Below, piece after piece: positions 8,439 to 15,911 of a DNA stretch of 64,000 nucleotides. Position numbers and translations under genes: made by a program. Under the pieces are notes generated by a model, which was given only the letters and a program-made list of their open reading frames with translations, searched no databases and had not been told where the DNA came from. Positions within the stretch are counted from its first letter, which is position 1. The number at the start of each line of letters is the position of its first letter. This DNA is from Rhodobiaceae bacterium (GTDB lineage Bacteria; Pseudomonadota; Alphaproteobacteria; Rhizobiales; Tepidamorphaceae), in the NCBI GenBank assembly GCA_020637985.1, contig JACKJK010000004.1, forward strand, positions 310,001-374,000, given 5' to 3'.

Positions 8439-9272
8439 TCAGGCTGCCGGCCGCAGGCCGAGAAGCTTTCGCGCCTCGGCGACCGTCGCCACCGTGCGGT
8501 CGTATTGCCCGCACAGGTCGGCGACCCGTTTCACCAGCTCCGCGTTCGAGGCGGCGAACCGCGTCTTGTCGAAGCGGATGTTGTCTTCAAGACCGGTGCG
8601 GCAATGCCCGCCCAGTTCCAGCGACCACCTGTTGAGCGTCAGCTGGTCCTTGCCGATGCCAGCCCCCGTCCAGGTCGCAGCCGGCATCAGGCGATGCAGC
8701 TCGCTGACCATGAACTCCAGCGCCTCGCGCACGACCGGAAGCGCGTTCTTCACCCCCATCACGAACTGGACATGCAGGGGCGCCCTGATCTTGCCTTCCT
8801 CGCAGAGCCGGACCGCCTGGTAGAGCATGGACAGATCGAACGCCTCGATCTCCGGCTTGATGTCGTACTGCATCATCTTGGCGGCGAGATCCTCGATCAG
8901 CTCCGGCGGGTTCTCGTAGATGCGCAGCGGAAAGTTGCACGAGCCCGTCGACAGCGACGCCATGTCGGGCCGGTGAAACAGCATGCCGCCGCGCTCCGAA
9001 CCCTGCCCCGAGCGCCCACCGGTGGAAAACTGCACGATCATGCCCGGGCAGTGCTTCTCGATGCCTTCCTTCAGCCGGCCGAACTTCTCCGGGTCGGACG
9101 TCGTCGAGCCATCGTCGTTGCGCACGTGCACATGCGCCAGCGTCGCCCCGGCCTCGAAGGCTTCCTGCGTCGATTCCACCTGCTCGGGCACCGTGATCGG
9201 GACTGCGGGGTTGTTTTCCTTGCGCGGCACGGAGCCGGTGATCGCCACGGTGATGATGCAGGGTTTGGTCAT
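8439..9272 (-). CDS. Beta-keto acid cleavage enzyme (BKACE, DUF849)
   Basis: This 277-residue TIM-barrel enzyme belongs to the BKACE family (3-keto-5-aminohexanoate cleavage type). It condenses a beta-keto acid with acetyl-CoA to give acetoacetate and a new acyl-CoA. The zinc ligands His47 and His49 are seen in AHVHVRNDDG, and Glu229 in GLEDN. The family is substrate-diverse and the acyl group cannot be predicted here. It is the first gene of a pair with the aldo/keto reductase, so the two may act on the same carbonyl intermediate (inference). A GAGGAAG ribosome site lies about 10 bases before the start. Confidence 0.9.
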   Translation of the reverse strand: MTKPCIITVAITGSVPRKENNPAVPITVPEQVESTQEAFEAGATLAHVHVRNDDGSTTSDPEKFGRLKEGIEKHCPGMIVQFSTGGRSGQGSERGGMLFHRPDMASLSTGSCNFPLRIYENPPELIEDLAAKMMQYDIKPEIEAFDLSMLYQAVRLCEEGKIRAPLHVQFVMGVKNALPVVREALEFMVSELHRLMPAATWTGAGIGKDQLTLNRWSLELGGHCRTGLEDNIRFDKTRFAASNAELVKRVADLCGQYDRTVATVAEARKLLGLRPAA

Positions 9273-9299
9273 GTTGCTGGCGCTTCCTCAATGCTGCGT

Positions 9300-9320
9300 G
9301 CCCGCATTCGGCATGCGGGC
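9300..9320. promoter_or_regulatory. Inverted repeat upstream of the BKACE gene
   Basis: GCCCGCAT (9300-9307) and ATGCGGGC (9313-9320) form a perfect 8-base inverted repeat with a 5-base spacer, 27 bases upstream of the BKACE start and in the divergent region with the methyltransferase gene. It may be an operator or a leader hairpin. No regulator gene is adjacent. Confidence 0.35.
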
Positions 9321-9391
9321 CATTTACCGCGTTCGCTAACTTTAAGGCGAGCTTCCCGTCACGCCTAGTGCGTCGCCGGTAGCATAGTGCG

Positions 9392-10324
9392 GTGATACGG
9401 GAAGCGAACCGCCGCACCGAACCGCAATCGAAGGCCATGCCCCCGAGACCCCAGGACATATCGCCCTGCCCGGCCTGCGGCGAAACCCGCTTCGCGTTCC
9501 GCTTCACCAAGAAGGGCCGCGACTTCTGGCGCTGCACGCGCTGCGGCCTGGAAAAGCAGCATCCGCTGCCGAGCCTCGCCGAGCTGAAGGCCTACTACGA
9601 CGCCGCCTACGCCGACGGCATGTACAAGACCTTCACCGACGCCGACGAGATGAAGCGCATGACGGCGGCGCGCCGCTACCGCGAGATCGCGCCACGGGCG
9701 ATTGCCGACCACTGGCTCGATGTCGGCTGCGCCAATGGCGTCTTCATGGCCCATGCCGCGGCGCAGGGGCACGAGGTGTCCGGCATCGACCTTTCCGATG
9801 TCGCAGTGGCCCAGGCGCGCGAGAAGGGGCTGGATGCGACCTGCACGACGATTGCCGACTACGCGCCGGGCCGTACCTTCGACACCATCACCGGCTTCGA
9901 CGTCCTCGAACACGTGCTCGATCCTGGCGGCTTCCTCGACGACGCCCGCCGGCTCATTGCGCCCGATGGCCGCCTGTTCCTCACCGTGCCGGACACCGCA
10001 AGCATCATCCGAAAGGTGATGGGCTCGCGCTGGTACTTCTACATTCCCGAGGAACACCTGCACTACTACGACCCGAGCACCATCCGCCTGATCCTCGCCC
10101 GCCACGGCTTCGAGGCTATCCGCGTTTCGCGCACGTTCAAGCCGATCAGCTACGCCTACGCGCTGACCCAGTTCCGCGAATACAATCCGCTGATCTTCAA
10201 GCTGCTGAATGCGGCGGGCGCACTGCTGCCGCGCGCGCTGAAGGAACGCCCCGTTCCGCTCTACATCGGGGAGATGATGGTCACCGCCCGACCAGCCAAC
10301 ATGCCGATGTGTTCAGCGAACTGA
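9392..10324 (+). CDS. Class I SAM-dependent methyltransferase with N-terminal zinc ribbon
   Basis: The protein is 310 residues from the GTG start. An N-terminal zinc-ribbon motif (CPAC at 26-29, CTRC at 48-51) is followed by a Methyltransf_23-type domain. SAM-binding motif I is LDVGCANG at about 109-116 and an acidic loop is GIDLSD. It ends with a hydrophobic C-terminal helix region. Proteins of this layout often modify sugars or lipids in surface-polysaccharide pathways, but no such genes are near. An ATG at 9437 (MPPRPQD) keeps both cysteine pairs and is an equally likely start; neither has a strong ribosome site. Confidence 0.82.
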   Translation: MIREANRRTEPQSKAMPPRPQDISPCPACGETRFAFRFTKKGRDFWRCTRCGLEKQHPLPSLAELKAYYDAAYADGMYKTFTDADEMKRMTAARRYREIAPRAIADHWLDVGCANGVFMAHAAAQGHEVSGIDLSDVAVAQAREKGLDATCTTIADYAPGRTFDTITGFDVLEHVLDPGGFLDDARRLIAPDGRLFLTVPDTASIIRKVMGSRWYFYIPEEHLHYYDPSTIRLILARHGFEAIRVSRTFKPISYAYALTQFREYNPLIFKLLNAAGALLPRALKERPVPLYIGEMMVTARPANMPMCSAN

Positions 10325-10447
10325 GACTGTTGTCAGCGGCAATCGAACCCGAAGGATTCGCGAGCGCGACTGCGCGACCGGCCAACGTCTTGGCCGCCCC
10401 CTCTGGAGCGCGGCGGTCAAAGACCGCGACAGCGTGAAGAGAAAGGA

Positions 10448-10523
10448 TGGTACTCCCAAGGGGACTCGAACCCCTGTTTCCGCCGTGAGAGGGCGGCGTC
10501 CTGGACCGCTAGACGATGGGAGC
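10448..10523 (-). tRNA. tRNA-Glu (anticodon CUC)
   Basis: Read on the minus strand, the sequence folds as a complete cloverleaf. The acceptor stem is GCTCCCA/TGGGAGT. The anticodon arm is CCGCC-CTCTCAC-GGCGG with anticodon CUC. The T-arm is AGGGG-TTCGAGT-CCCCT, and an encoded CCA lies at 10450-10448. The anticodon and D-arm pattern (TCGTCTAGCGG) are those of alphaproteobacterial tRNA-Glu. The first acceptor pair is G-U in this reading. Confidence 0.95.
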
Positions 10524-10593
10524 CCTAGCGGCGCCGAAGCGCGAGAGCGCGATATAGCCTTTCGCGCTGGTCTTCGCAAGTGATGCGAGAGGC

Positions 10594-10947
10594 TCAGTTG
10601 GCCGGCGCGACGAGTTGCACGCGCCCGGCCGCTTCGCCGCCGGGAAGCCGGAACAGCCGGATTTCCTGGGCCCCGCCGGGCAGACTGATGGTCACCGCCA
10701 GCATGTCGCCGGACACGCTCGAGGAAACCGCCTGCGCACCAGCAGGCAGCTCGGCGATCGCATCGACCGCCTTACCCGCCGGATCGCCGAACGTGCCGAG
10801 CTTGTAGAGGATCGCGAACAGCACCGCGAGCAGCCCCAGCGCCATGGTACCGAACGAGAACACCAGCAGCCGCGCAAGCTTCGCGCGCACCCGTTCCACA
10901 GCCGGATCGAGGGGAGCGTCTTCATCGTCCTTGCGCGCAGCAGTCAT
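10594..10947 (-). CDS. Small single-pass membrane protein, DUF6476-like
   Basis: This protein of 117 residues has a charged N-terminus (MTAARKDDEDAPLDPAVERVRAKLARLL), one transmembrane helix at about 30-50 (VFSFGTMALGLLAVLFAILYKLG) and a soluble C-terminal half carrying a beta-rich pattern. Size and layout match the DUF6476 family of alphaproteobacteria, whose function is unknown. The start is taken at MTAARK. The frame stays open about 23 codons upstream, but that extension looks non-coding. It is divergent from the RluD-type gene and lies downstream of no obvious partner. Confidence 0.7.
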   Translation of the reverse strand: MTAARKDDEDAPLDPAVERVRAKLARLLVFSFGTMALGLLAVLFAILYKLGTFGDPAGKAVDAIAELPAGAQAVSSSVSGDMLAVTISLPGGAQEIRLFRLPGGEAAGRVQLVAPAN

Positions 10948-11126
10948 CGGTTTTGTCCATTCGTTCAAGGCGAAGTTCATCGGCCGCGAACGGCAAAGCA
11001 CGATGGCGGTGAGCAATCAAGCGGCGATTGCCGAACCGGCTTTCTCGCAACGTGCCGGCCAACCCGCGTTTGGCAAACTTCGTTTGTTCGCGCGCAAGGC
11101 TTTCGGCCATGTGATAAAGCCGGGCC

Positions 11127-12116
11127 ATGGAAAAGCGCGAACTCGTTCTTGCTACAGATGCCACGACCCCGGCACGCCTCGACGCCGCGCTCGCGGCAGC
11201 TTGGCCGCAGCTGTCGCGCGCGCGCTTCCAGGCGCTGATCAAGGACGGCCATGTCGTGATCGACGGCACACCTGTGACCGACCCGTCGCGCAAGGTCGCG
11301 CCGGGCACGCAGGCCCGTGTCGCCCTGCCGCCGCCCGAACCCGCCGAACCGGAACCCGAGGACATCGCGCTGTGCATCGTCCACGAGGACGCCGACCTGA
11401 TCGTCATCGACAAGCCGGCCGGCCTCGTCGTCCATCCCGGCGCCGGCAACGCCACGGGAACGCTCGTCAACGCCCTGCTCCACCACGCCGGCGACAGCCT
11501 GTCGGGCATCGGCGGCGTCGCGCGCCCCGGCATCGTCCACCGCATCGACAAGGAAACCAGCGGCCTCCTCGTCGTTGCCAAGAACGATGCGGCCCACCAG
11601 ACCCTGAGCGCGCAGTTTGCCGACCACGGCCGAACCGGACCGCTCGAGCGCGCATATCTTGCCATCGTCTGGGGCGTGCCGGCGCGCGCCTCGGGCACCA
11701 TCGACGCGCCGCTGGCGCGCGACCCGGCCAACGCGAAGAAGATGGCCGTTCGCAAGGCCGGGCGCCATGCCGTCACGCACTGGCAGCGGCTGGCGTTGTA
11801 CGAGGCTGGCGGCAAACCGGTCGCAGCCCTCGTCGAATGCCGGCTGGAGACCGGCAGGACGCACCAGATCCGCGTGCATCTTGCGCACATGGGTCATCCA
11901 CTGCTGGGCGATCCCGTCTATGCGACCGGTTTCAAGTCGAAGGCGGCAATCCTCGGCCCGAAAGCAAGAGCAGCGCTCGAACAGCTGGACCGCCAGGCCC
12001 TGCACGCCTGCCTGCTCGCCTTCGCCCATCCGCGAACCGGCAAGGTCATGCGATTCGAATCGCCGCTGCCCCCGGACATGCAGGCGCTGCACGACGCGCT
12101 TGAACAGGGCACGTGA
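11127..12116 (+). CDS. rluD: 23S rRNA pseudouridine synthase, RluA/RluD family
   Basis: This 329-residue enzyme isomerises uridine to pseudouridine in RNA; for RluD the sites are in helix 69 of 23S rRNA. An N-terminal S4-type RNA-binding domain lies at about residues 14-70, followed by the catalytic domain. The invariant catalytic Asp141 sits in GIVHRIDKETSG, and the conserved RLETGRTHQIRVH lies near 240. Length and motifs match RluD-type proteins rather than RluC. Substrate specificity is by family only. The gene stands just upstream of rpoH on the same strand, 187 bases away; in Rhizobiales the two are commonly neighbours. Confidence 0.88.
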   Translation: MEKRELVLATDATTPARLDAALAAAWPQLSRARFQALIKDGHVVIDGTPVTDPSRKVAPGTQARVALPPPEPAEPEPEDIALCIVHEDADLIVIDKPAGLVVHPGAGNATGTLVNALLHHAGDSLSGIGGVARPGIVHRIDKETSGLLVVAKNDAAHQTLSAQFADHGRTGPLERAYLAIVWGVPARASGTIDAPLARDPANAKKMAVRKAGRHAVTHWQRLALYEAGGKPVAALVECRLETGRTHQIRVHLAHMGHPLLGDPVYATGFKSKAAILGPKARAALEQLDRQALHACLLAFAHPRTGKVMRFESPLPPDMQALHDALEQGT

Positions 12117-12191
12117 CCTGCCGTCTTTTCGGCAAACTCGCGTAGTAGAGGAAGCCAGATGTCCGTCAGGGCAGTGAACTCTGCCAGCGGA

Positions 12192-12220
12192 TTGCACTTG
12201 CGTGGATCGGCCCCCATATA
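12192..12220 (+). promoter_or_regulatory. Candidate housekeeping promoter of rpoH
   Basis: TTGCAC (12192-12197) and CATATA (12215-12220) are separated by exactly 17 bases and lie 84 bases before the rpoH start. The -10 overlaps the 10-base palindrome CCATATATGG. The leader that follows contains a small hairpin (CCGAT/ATCGG) before the GAGGGAAAC ribosome site. Confidence 0.5.
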
Positions 12221-12303
12221 TGGAGGCTTCTGTCCCGGGTTTCGCCAGTCCGATTGCCTGATCGGGATCGAAACGGCGGAACGCCATATACGAGGGAAAC
12301 GAC

Positions 12304-13212
12304 ATGGCCGTTTCGGCTTTGCCGACAATCAGTGCCGACGGGGGACTGTCGCGGTATCTCGACGAGATCCGCAAGTTTCCCATGCTGCAGCCGGACGAGG
12401 AGTTCATGCTGGCCAAGCGCTGGCGCGAGCACGACGACCGCGACGCGGCACACAAGCTCGTCACCAGCCACCTGCGCCTCGTCGCCAAGATCGCGATGGG
12501 CTACCGTGGCTATGGCCTTCCCATCGGCGAGATCGTCTCGGAAGGCAACATCGGCCTGATGCAGGCCGTGAAGCGCTTCGAGCCCGACAAGGGTTTCCGG
12601 CTTGCGACCTACGCCATGTGGTGGATCCGCGCCGCGATCCAGGAATACATCCTGCGCTCGTGGAGCCTCGTGAAGATGGGCACCACCGCCAACCAGAAGA
12701 AGCTGTTCTTCAACCTGCGCAAGGTGAAGGGCCAGATTTCGGCGCTCGAGGAAGGCGACCTGCGCCCCGAACACGTCACCGAGATCGCCGAAAAGCTCGG
12801 CGTCAACGAGGATGAGGTCATCTCCATGAACCGCCGGCTGTCCGGCGATTCCTCCCTCAACGCCCCCTTGCGCGCCGATGCCGAGGGCAGCTCGGAATGG
12901 CAGGACTGGCTCGTCGACGAAAGCGAAAGCCAGGAGGACATGCTCGCCGAGAACGAGGAGCTCGACATCCGCCGCCGGATGCTGGCCGACGCCATGAAGA
13001 AGCTGAACGAGCGCGAGCGCCGCATCTTCGAGGTGCGCCGGCTGTCCGAGGAGCCAATGACGCTCGAAGAGTTGTCGGAGGAATTCGGTGTCAGCCGCGA
13101 GCGCGTCCGCCAGATCGAGGTGCGTGCCTTCGAGAAGGTCCAGAAGGCTGTCCGCGAAGCCTCCCGCCAGCTCGAGCACTCGGCCAGGGCCATCGCCGCA
13201 ACCCCGGCCTGA
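12304..13212 (+). CDS. rpoH: RNA polymerase heat-shock sigma factor RpoH (sigma-32)
   Basis: This 302-residue group 3 sigma factor directs transcription of heat-shock genes. Region 2 shows EIVSEGNIGLMQAVKRFEPDKGFRLATYAMWWIRAAI. The RpoH box diagnostic of sigma-32, QKKLFFNLR, is at residues 131-139 and separates it from RpoD-type factors. Region 4 ends with the helix-turn-helix LEELSEEFGVSRERVRQIEVRAFEKV. Rhizobia often carry two rpoH genes; this window cannot tell which this is. A sigma-70-type promoter and a clear GAGGG ribosome site precede it. Confidence 0.95.
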   Translation: MAVSALPTISADGGLSRYLDEIRKFPMLQPDEEFMLAKRWREHDDRDAAHKLVTSHLRLVAKIAMGYRGYGLPIGEIVSEGNIGLMQAVKRFEPDKGFRLATYAMWWIRAAIQEYILRSWSLVKMGTTANQKKLFFNLRKVKGQISALEEGDLRPEHVTEIAEKLGVNEDEVISMNRRLSGDSSLNAPLRADAEGSSEWQDWLVDESESQEDMLAENEELDIRRRMLADAMKKLNERERRIFEVRRLSEEPMTLEELSEEFGVSRERVRQIEVRAFEKVQKAVREASRQLEHSARAIAATPA

Positions 13213-13246
13213 TACCGGGACCGCGCAGCAAGCTCCGCCCAGGCGG

Positions 13247-14188
13247 CTATTCTAGCGCCACCGCGTAGTTGCCGACCGGCACGGTTCCCTCGATCAGCCC
13301 CTGCGCCTTCATGAACTCCGCAAAGCGCGCGTAGCGTGGTGCATCGAGCGCGGCAGGCCGCTTGGCGAAACGCCGCATCGTGTCCGTCCACGCGGTGCGG
13401 TTGAGCTCGTTGTCGAGGTCGGGATGCGCCGCCTTGAACAGCTCCCAGCCCTCTTCCGGGTGGTTGGTCATCCAGATCGCCGCGCGTTCTATCGCCTGCA
13501 TGAAGCGCTTCAGCCTGTCGTCGCCGACCCGGTCGCGGTGCGCCAGGAAGATCAGTTCGTCATAGACCGGGACACCGTGTTCCTCGGGATAGAAGGCACG
13601 GCCCTCGTGCCCCTCGAGGCGGAGCTGCGTCAGCTCGAAATTGCGGAAGGCCCCGATCACCGCATCGACCTGGCCGGCGATCAGCGCCGGCGAGAGCGCG
13701 AAGTTGACGTTGACCAGGCTGACGTCGTCGAGCGACAGGCCCGCCCCGGCGAGCATTTCCTTCAGCAGCGCGTCCTCGAAGCCGCCGACCGAAAAGCCGA
13801 TCTTGCGCCCCTTCAGGTCGCCGATCTCGGCAACCGGCCCCTCAGCCAGTACCACCAGCGTGTTGAGCGGGGTTTCGACAAGTGTTCCGATGCGCACCAG
13901 CGGCAGGCCCTCGGCAACCTGCAGGTGCAGGTTCGGCTGATAGGAAATGGCGATGTCCGCCTGCCCTGCCGCCACCAGTCGCGGCGGCGCCGAGGGGTCG
14001 GCCGGCGGCACGATCTCGACGTCGAGCCCCGCGTCGGCGAAATAGCCCTTCTGCTGGGCCACGATGATCGGGCCGTGGTCGGGGTTGACGAACCAGTCGA
14101 GCAACAGGGTCAGTCGGTCGTTTGCCTGGGCAGGGGCCGTGCCGAGCAGCATCACGCCCAGCACCAGGGACAAGACAGTTCGCAACAT
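13247..14188 (-). CDS. thiY: Thiamine-precursor ABC transporter substrate-binding protein (NMT1/THI5-like, ThiY type)
   Basis: This 313-residue periplasmic binding protein of the NMT1/THI5-like family probably binds a pyrimidine precursor of thiamine. A signal peptide (about residues 1-22, ending AQA) precedes the mature start NDRLTLLLDWFVNPDHGPIIVAQQKGYF, which is typical of ThiY. The conserved ISYQPNLHLQVAEGLPLVRIGTLV and GFSVGGFEDALL segments follow. It lies 38 bases downstream of the permease gene, behind a TPP riboswitch, which supports thiamine-related uptake over nitrate or taurine uptake. No ATPase gene is adjacent. Confidence 0.85.
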   Translation of the reverse strand: MLRTVLSLVLGVMLLGTAPAQANDRLTLLLDWFVNPDHGPIIVAQQKGYFADAGLDVEIVPPADPSAPPRLVAAGQADIAISYQPNLHLQVAEGLPLVRIGTLVETPLNTLVVLAEGPVAEIGDLKGRKIGFSVGGFEDALLKEMLAGAGLSLDDVSLVNVNFALSPALIAGQVDAVIGAFRNFELTQLRLEGHEGRAFYPEEHGVPVYDELIFLAHRDRVGDDRLKRFMQAIERAAIWMTNHPEEGWELFKAAHPDLDNELNRTAWTDTMRRFAKRPAALDAPRYARFAEFMKAQGLIEGTVPVGNYAVALE

Positions 14189-14226
14189 GTTGACTTCAAT
14201 CCTTCGCGTTGGAGAGGCGGTTGGGT

Positions 14227-15033
14227 TCAGGCCGGCTGTTCGTCGGCCCAGTGAATGAGACGCGCCGTCGCCGCTTCCACGACGAAGCGCAGCAAAAGCG
14301 CGGCGAGCGCCAGCATCGCCAACGCGGCGAACACGACGTCGGTCTGCACCCGCGCGTTCGCCTGCAGCATGACGAAGCCAAGGCCGGCCGACGCACCGAC
14401 CCATTCCCCGACCACAGCGCCGATCGGGGCGATCGCCGCGGCAACCCTGAGGCCCGAGGCAAGCGCCGGCAGGGCGGCAGGCACCTTGAGCAGGAACACC
14501 GTCTGAGCCGTGTTCGCCCCGTAGAGTCGTGCGAGATCGAGCAGATGCGGCTCGGTGCGCCTGAGGCCGTCGTGAAAGGCCGAGGCGACGGGGAAGTAGA
14601 TGATCAGCGTTGCCATGGCGACCTTCGAGGCAAGCCCGAACCCGAGCCAGATGACGAGCAGCGGCGCGATGGCGAAGACCGGCAGCGCCTGGCTGGCGAC
14701 GAGAACTGGCAGCACCACATGGCGCGCCGGCCGCCACAGCGCCATGGCGAGCGCCGTCGCGCACCCCAGCGCACCGCCGGCGACAAGCCCGAGCAGCATT
14801 TCGACGAACGTGATTGCCGCATGGCGCAGCAGGAACGGTCCCTGGCGGACGAATTCCTGGATGACGTTGCCAGGCGAGGGAAAGAGGTATTCAGCGGGGC
14901 TGAACACCGCATGTGCCAGCCACCAGGCAAGGACAAACCCGGCGATCCACGCCGCCGCCCTGCCACCAGAGATCGCCCACGCACGCAATCGCGTGCGACT
15001 ATCCCGGTTGCCTGTGTGCACGCCGCCTGCCAA
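14227..15033 (-). CDS. thiX: Thiamine-precursor ABC transporter permease (ThiX type)
   Basis: This BPD_transp_1 permease (268 residues from the start chosen) has about six helices and the EAA-type loop in LLDLARLYGANTAQTVFLLKVPAALPALASGLRVA. It would pair with ThiY and an ATPase encoded elsewhere to import a thiamine pyrimidine precursor. The start chosen is a TTG at 15033, because GGAGG lies 9 bases before it and the resulting length fits the family. A TTG at 15108 and a GTG at 15021 are alternatives. The leader between the TPP riboswitch and this start can mask the ribosome site. Control by thiamine pyrophosphate is therefore strongly expected. Confidence 0.85.
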   Translation of the reverse strand: MAGGVHTGNRDSRTRLRAWAISGGRAAAWIAGFVLAWWLAHAVFSPAEYLFPSPGNVIQEFVRQGPFLLRHAAITFVEMLLGLVAGGALGCATALAMALWRPARHVVLPVLVASQALPVFAIAPLLVIWLGFGLASKVAMATLIIYFPVASAFHDGLRRTEPHLLDLARLYGANTAQTVFLLKVPAALPALASGLRVAAAIAPIGAVVGEWVGASAGLGFVMLQANARVQTDVVFAALAMLALAALLLRFVVEAATARLIHWADEQPA

Positions 15034-15117
15034 GGCCCTGCGCCTCCGTGCAATTCGCACGTCATACAGGCGGCGGGATTTCGGATAAGGGGTCTGTAAC
15101 GACGGCAACCCGTTCCT

Positions 15118-15198
15118 GTCCCTCCGCCGGCATGACCCGGTTCAGGTTCAAAGGGTTCGGCTGGCACCGTCTCAGTCCCGCACGCGGGACGCCCCTCG
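15118..15198 (-). promoter_or_regulatory. TPP riboswitch (THI element)
   Basis: Read on the minus strand, the segment carries the conserved core of thiamine pyrophosphate riboswitches: CTGAGA near 15172, ACCCTTTGAACCTGA near 15153-15139, then the CCGGGTCATGCCGGCGGAGGGA block. It ends about 85 bases before the thiX start chosen here. Downstream, CGCCT (15072-15068) can pair with AGGCG overlapping the GGAGG ribosome site, and a CGTGC/GCACG hairpin (15047-15061) abuts it, consistent with control of translation initiation. Confidence 0.92.
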
Positions 15199-15271
15199 GA
15201 ACAATTTCATGCAATCAACTGCCGCATCCCGCGGCAGAAAACAAGGGCCCGCCGCATGCACGGCGCGCCGG

Positions 15272-15703
15272 TCAGGCGCAAAGCCGCGACAGGATATCCG
15301 ATACGGCGTCCCGGCTGATGTCATTCTTGTCGAGATATCCCGCCGCTCCGGCGCAGAAGCCGAGGTCACGCACGGCATCCGATCCCATGCCGGTGACAAG
15401 CACGACCTGAGTATTCTTCTCCTGCAACAGCCTCTGGATAAGCTTGATCGACGTGTCCGAGCCAAGCCAGAAATCGACGAAACAGATGTCGAAATGCTCG
15501 TCCCCGAGGTCCTCGGTCGCGGCGCGGCCGGACTTCTCCACGCGCACATCGACATCTGCGCCCCTGATCGCGGCCAGATGCTTTTTCAGGGCATAGATAT
15601 CGGCATCGTCGTCGTCGACGATCAGCACCTGGAACTTTGAAGGAGAGGAAGCGGGAGCAGGCCGGCAAACTTTTTGCCGGCCACAATGAACAGAGGTTTT
15701 CAT
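15272..15703 (-). CDS. Single-domain response regulator (receiver only)
   Basis: This protein of 143 residues has one CheY-like receiver domain (about 23-140) and no output domain. The acidic cluster is Asp30-Asp32 (VLIVDDDDADI), the phospho-acceptor is Asp77 (CFVDFWLG), the conserved Thr is at 104 (VTGMG) and Lys at 126 (YLDKND). It is divergent from the CHASE/PAS histidine kinase gene, 208 bases away, and a second receiver-only gene follows that kinase. It is probably a phosphorylation partner or sink for the kinase. A start at MKTSVHCG is chosen; the ribosome site is weak. Confidence 0.85.
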   Translation of the reverse strand: MKTSVHCGRQKVCRPAPASSPSKFQVLIVDDDDADIYALKKHLAAIRGADVDVRVEKSGRAATEDLGDEHFDICFVDFWLGSDTSIKLIQRLLQEKNTQVVLVTGMGSDAVRDLGFCAGAAGYLDKNDISRDAVSDILSRLCA

Positions 15704-15911
15704 CTGCGAACTGCTCAGTTCCGGTATCCGCGCAGGATTGAAAATCAATACAGAATCACCTTCTGTAGTAGAGGGTAAGCTTATGGGTATTTCCGCGCAA
15801 GACTCTGACACGCTGATTTTCAAGTGATTTCCTGAAGCGCAAGTTCTCCCGGTTTTCGGCGCACCAAAACTGAATCGCAGGCGGGCGGCTCCCCTGCAGG
15901 AAGAGGCGGAA

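Noticed and set aside
7482..9368. A long plus-strand open frame opposite the aldo/keto reductase and BKACE genes
   Set aside because: Both antisense genes have intact catalytic motifs; the opposite frame has none.
10325..10447. A possible small gene or integration scar next to tRNA-Glu
   Set aside because: The stretch has only short GC hairpins (for example GCGGTC/GACCGC at 10413-10427), no coding frame with support, no repeated tRNA end and no integrase in the window.
12197..12220. A sigma-32-like promoter (CTTG... CCCATATA) before rpoH
   Set aside because: The spacing between the two parts is about 10 bases, too short for RpoH promoters. The overlapping TTGCAC-N17-CATATA reading is better.
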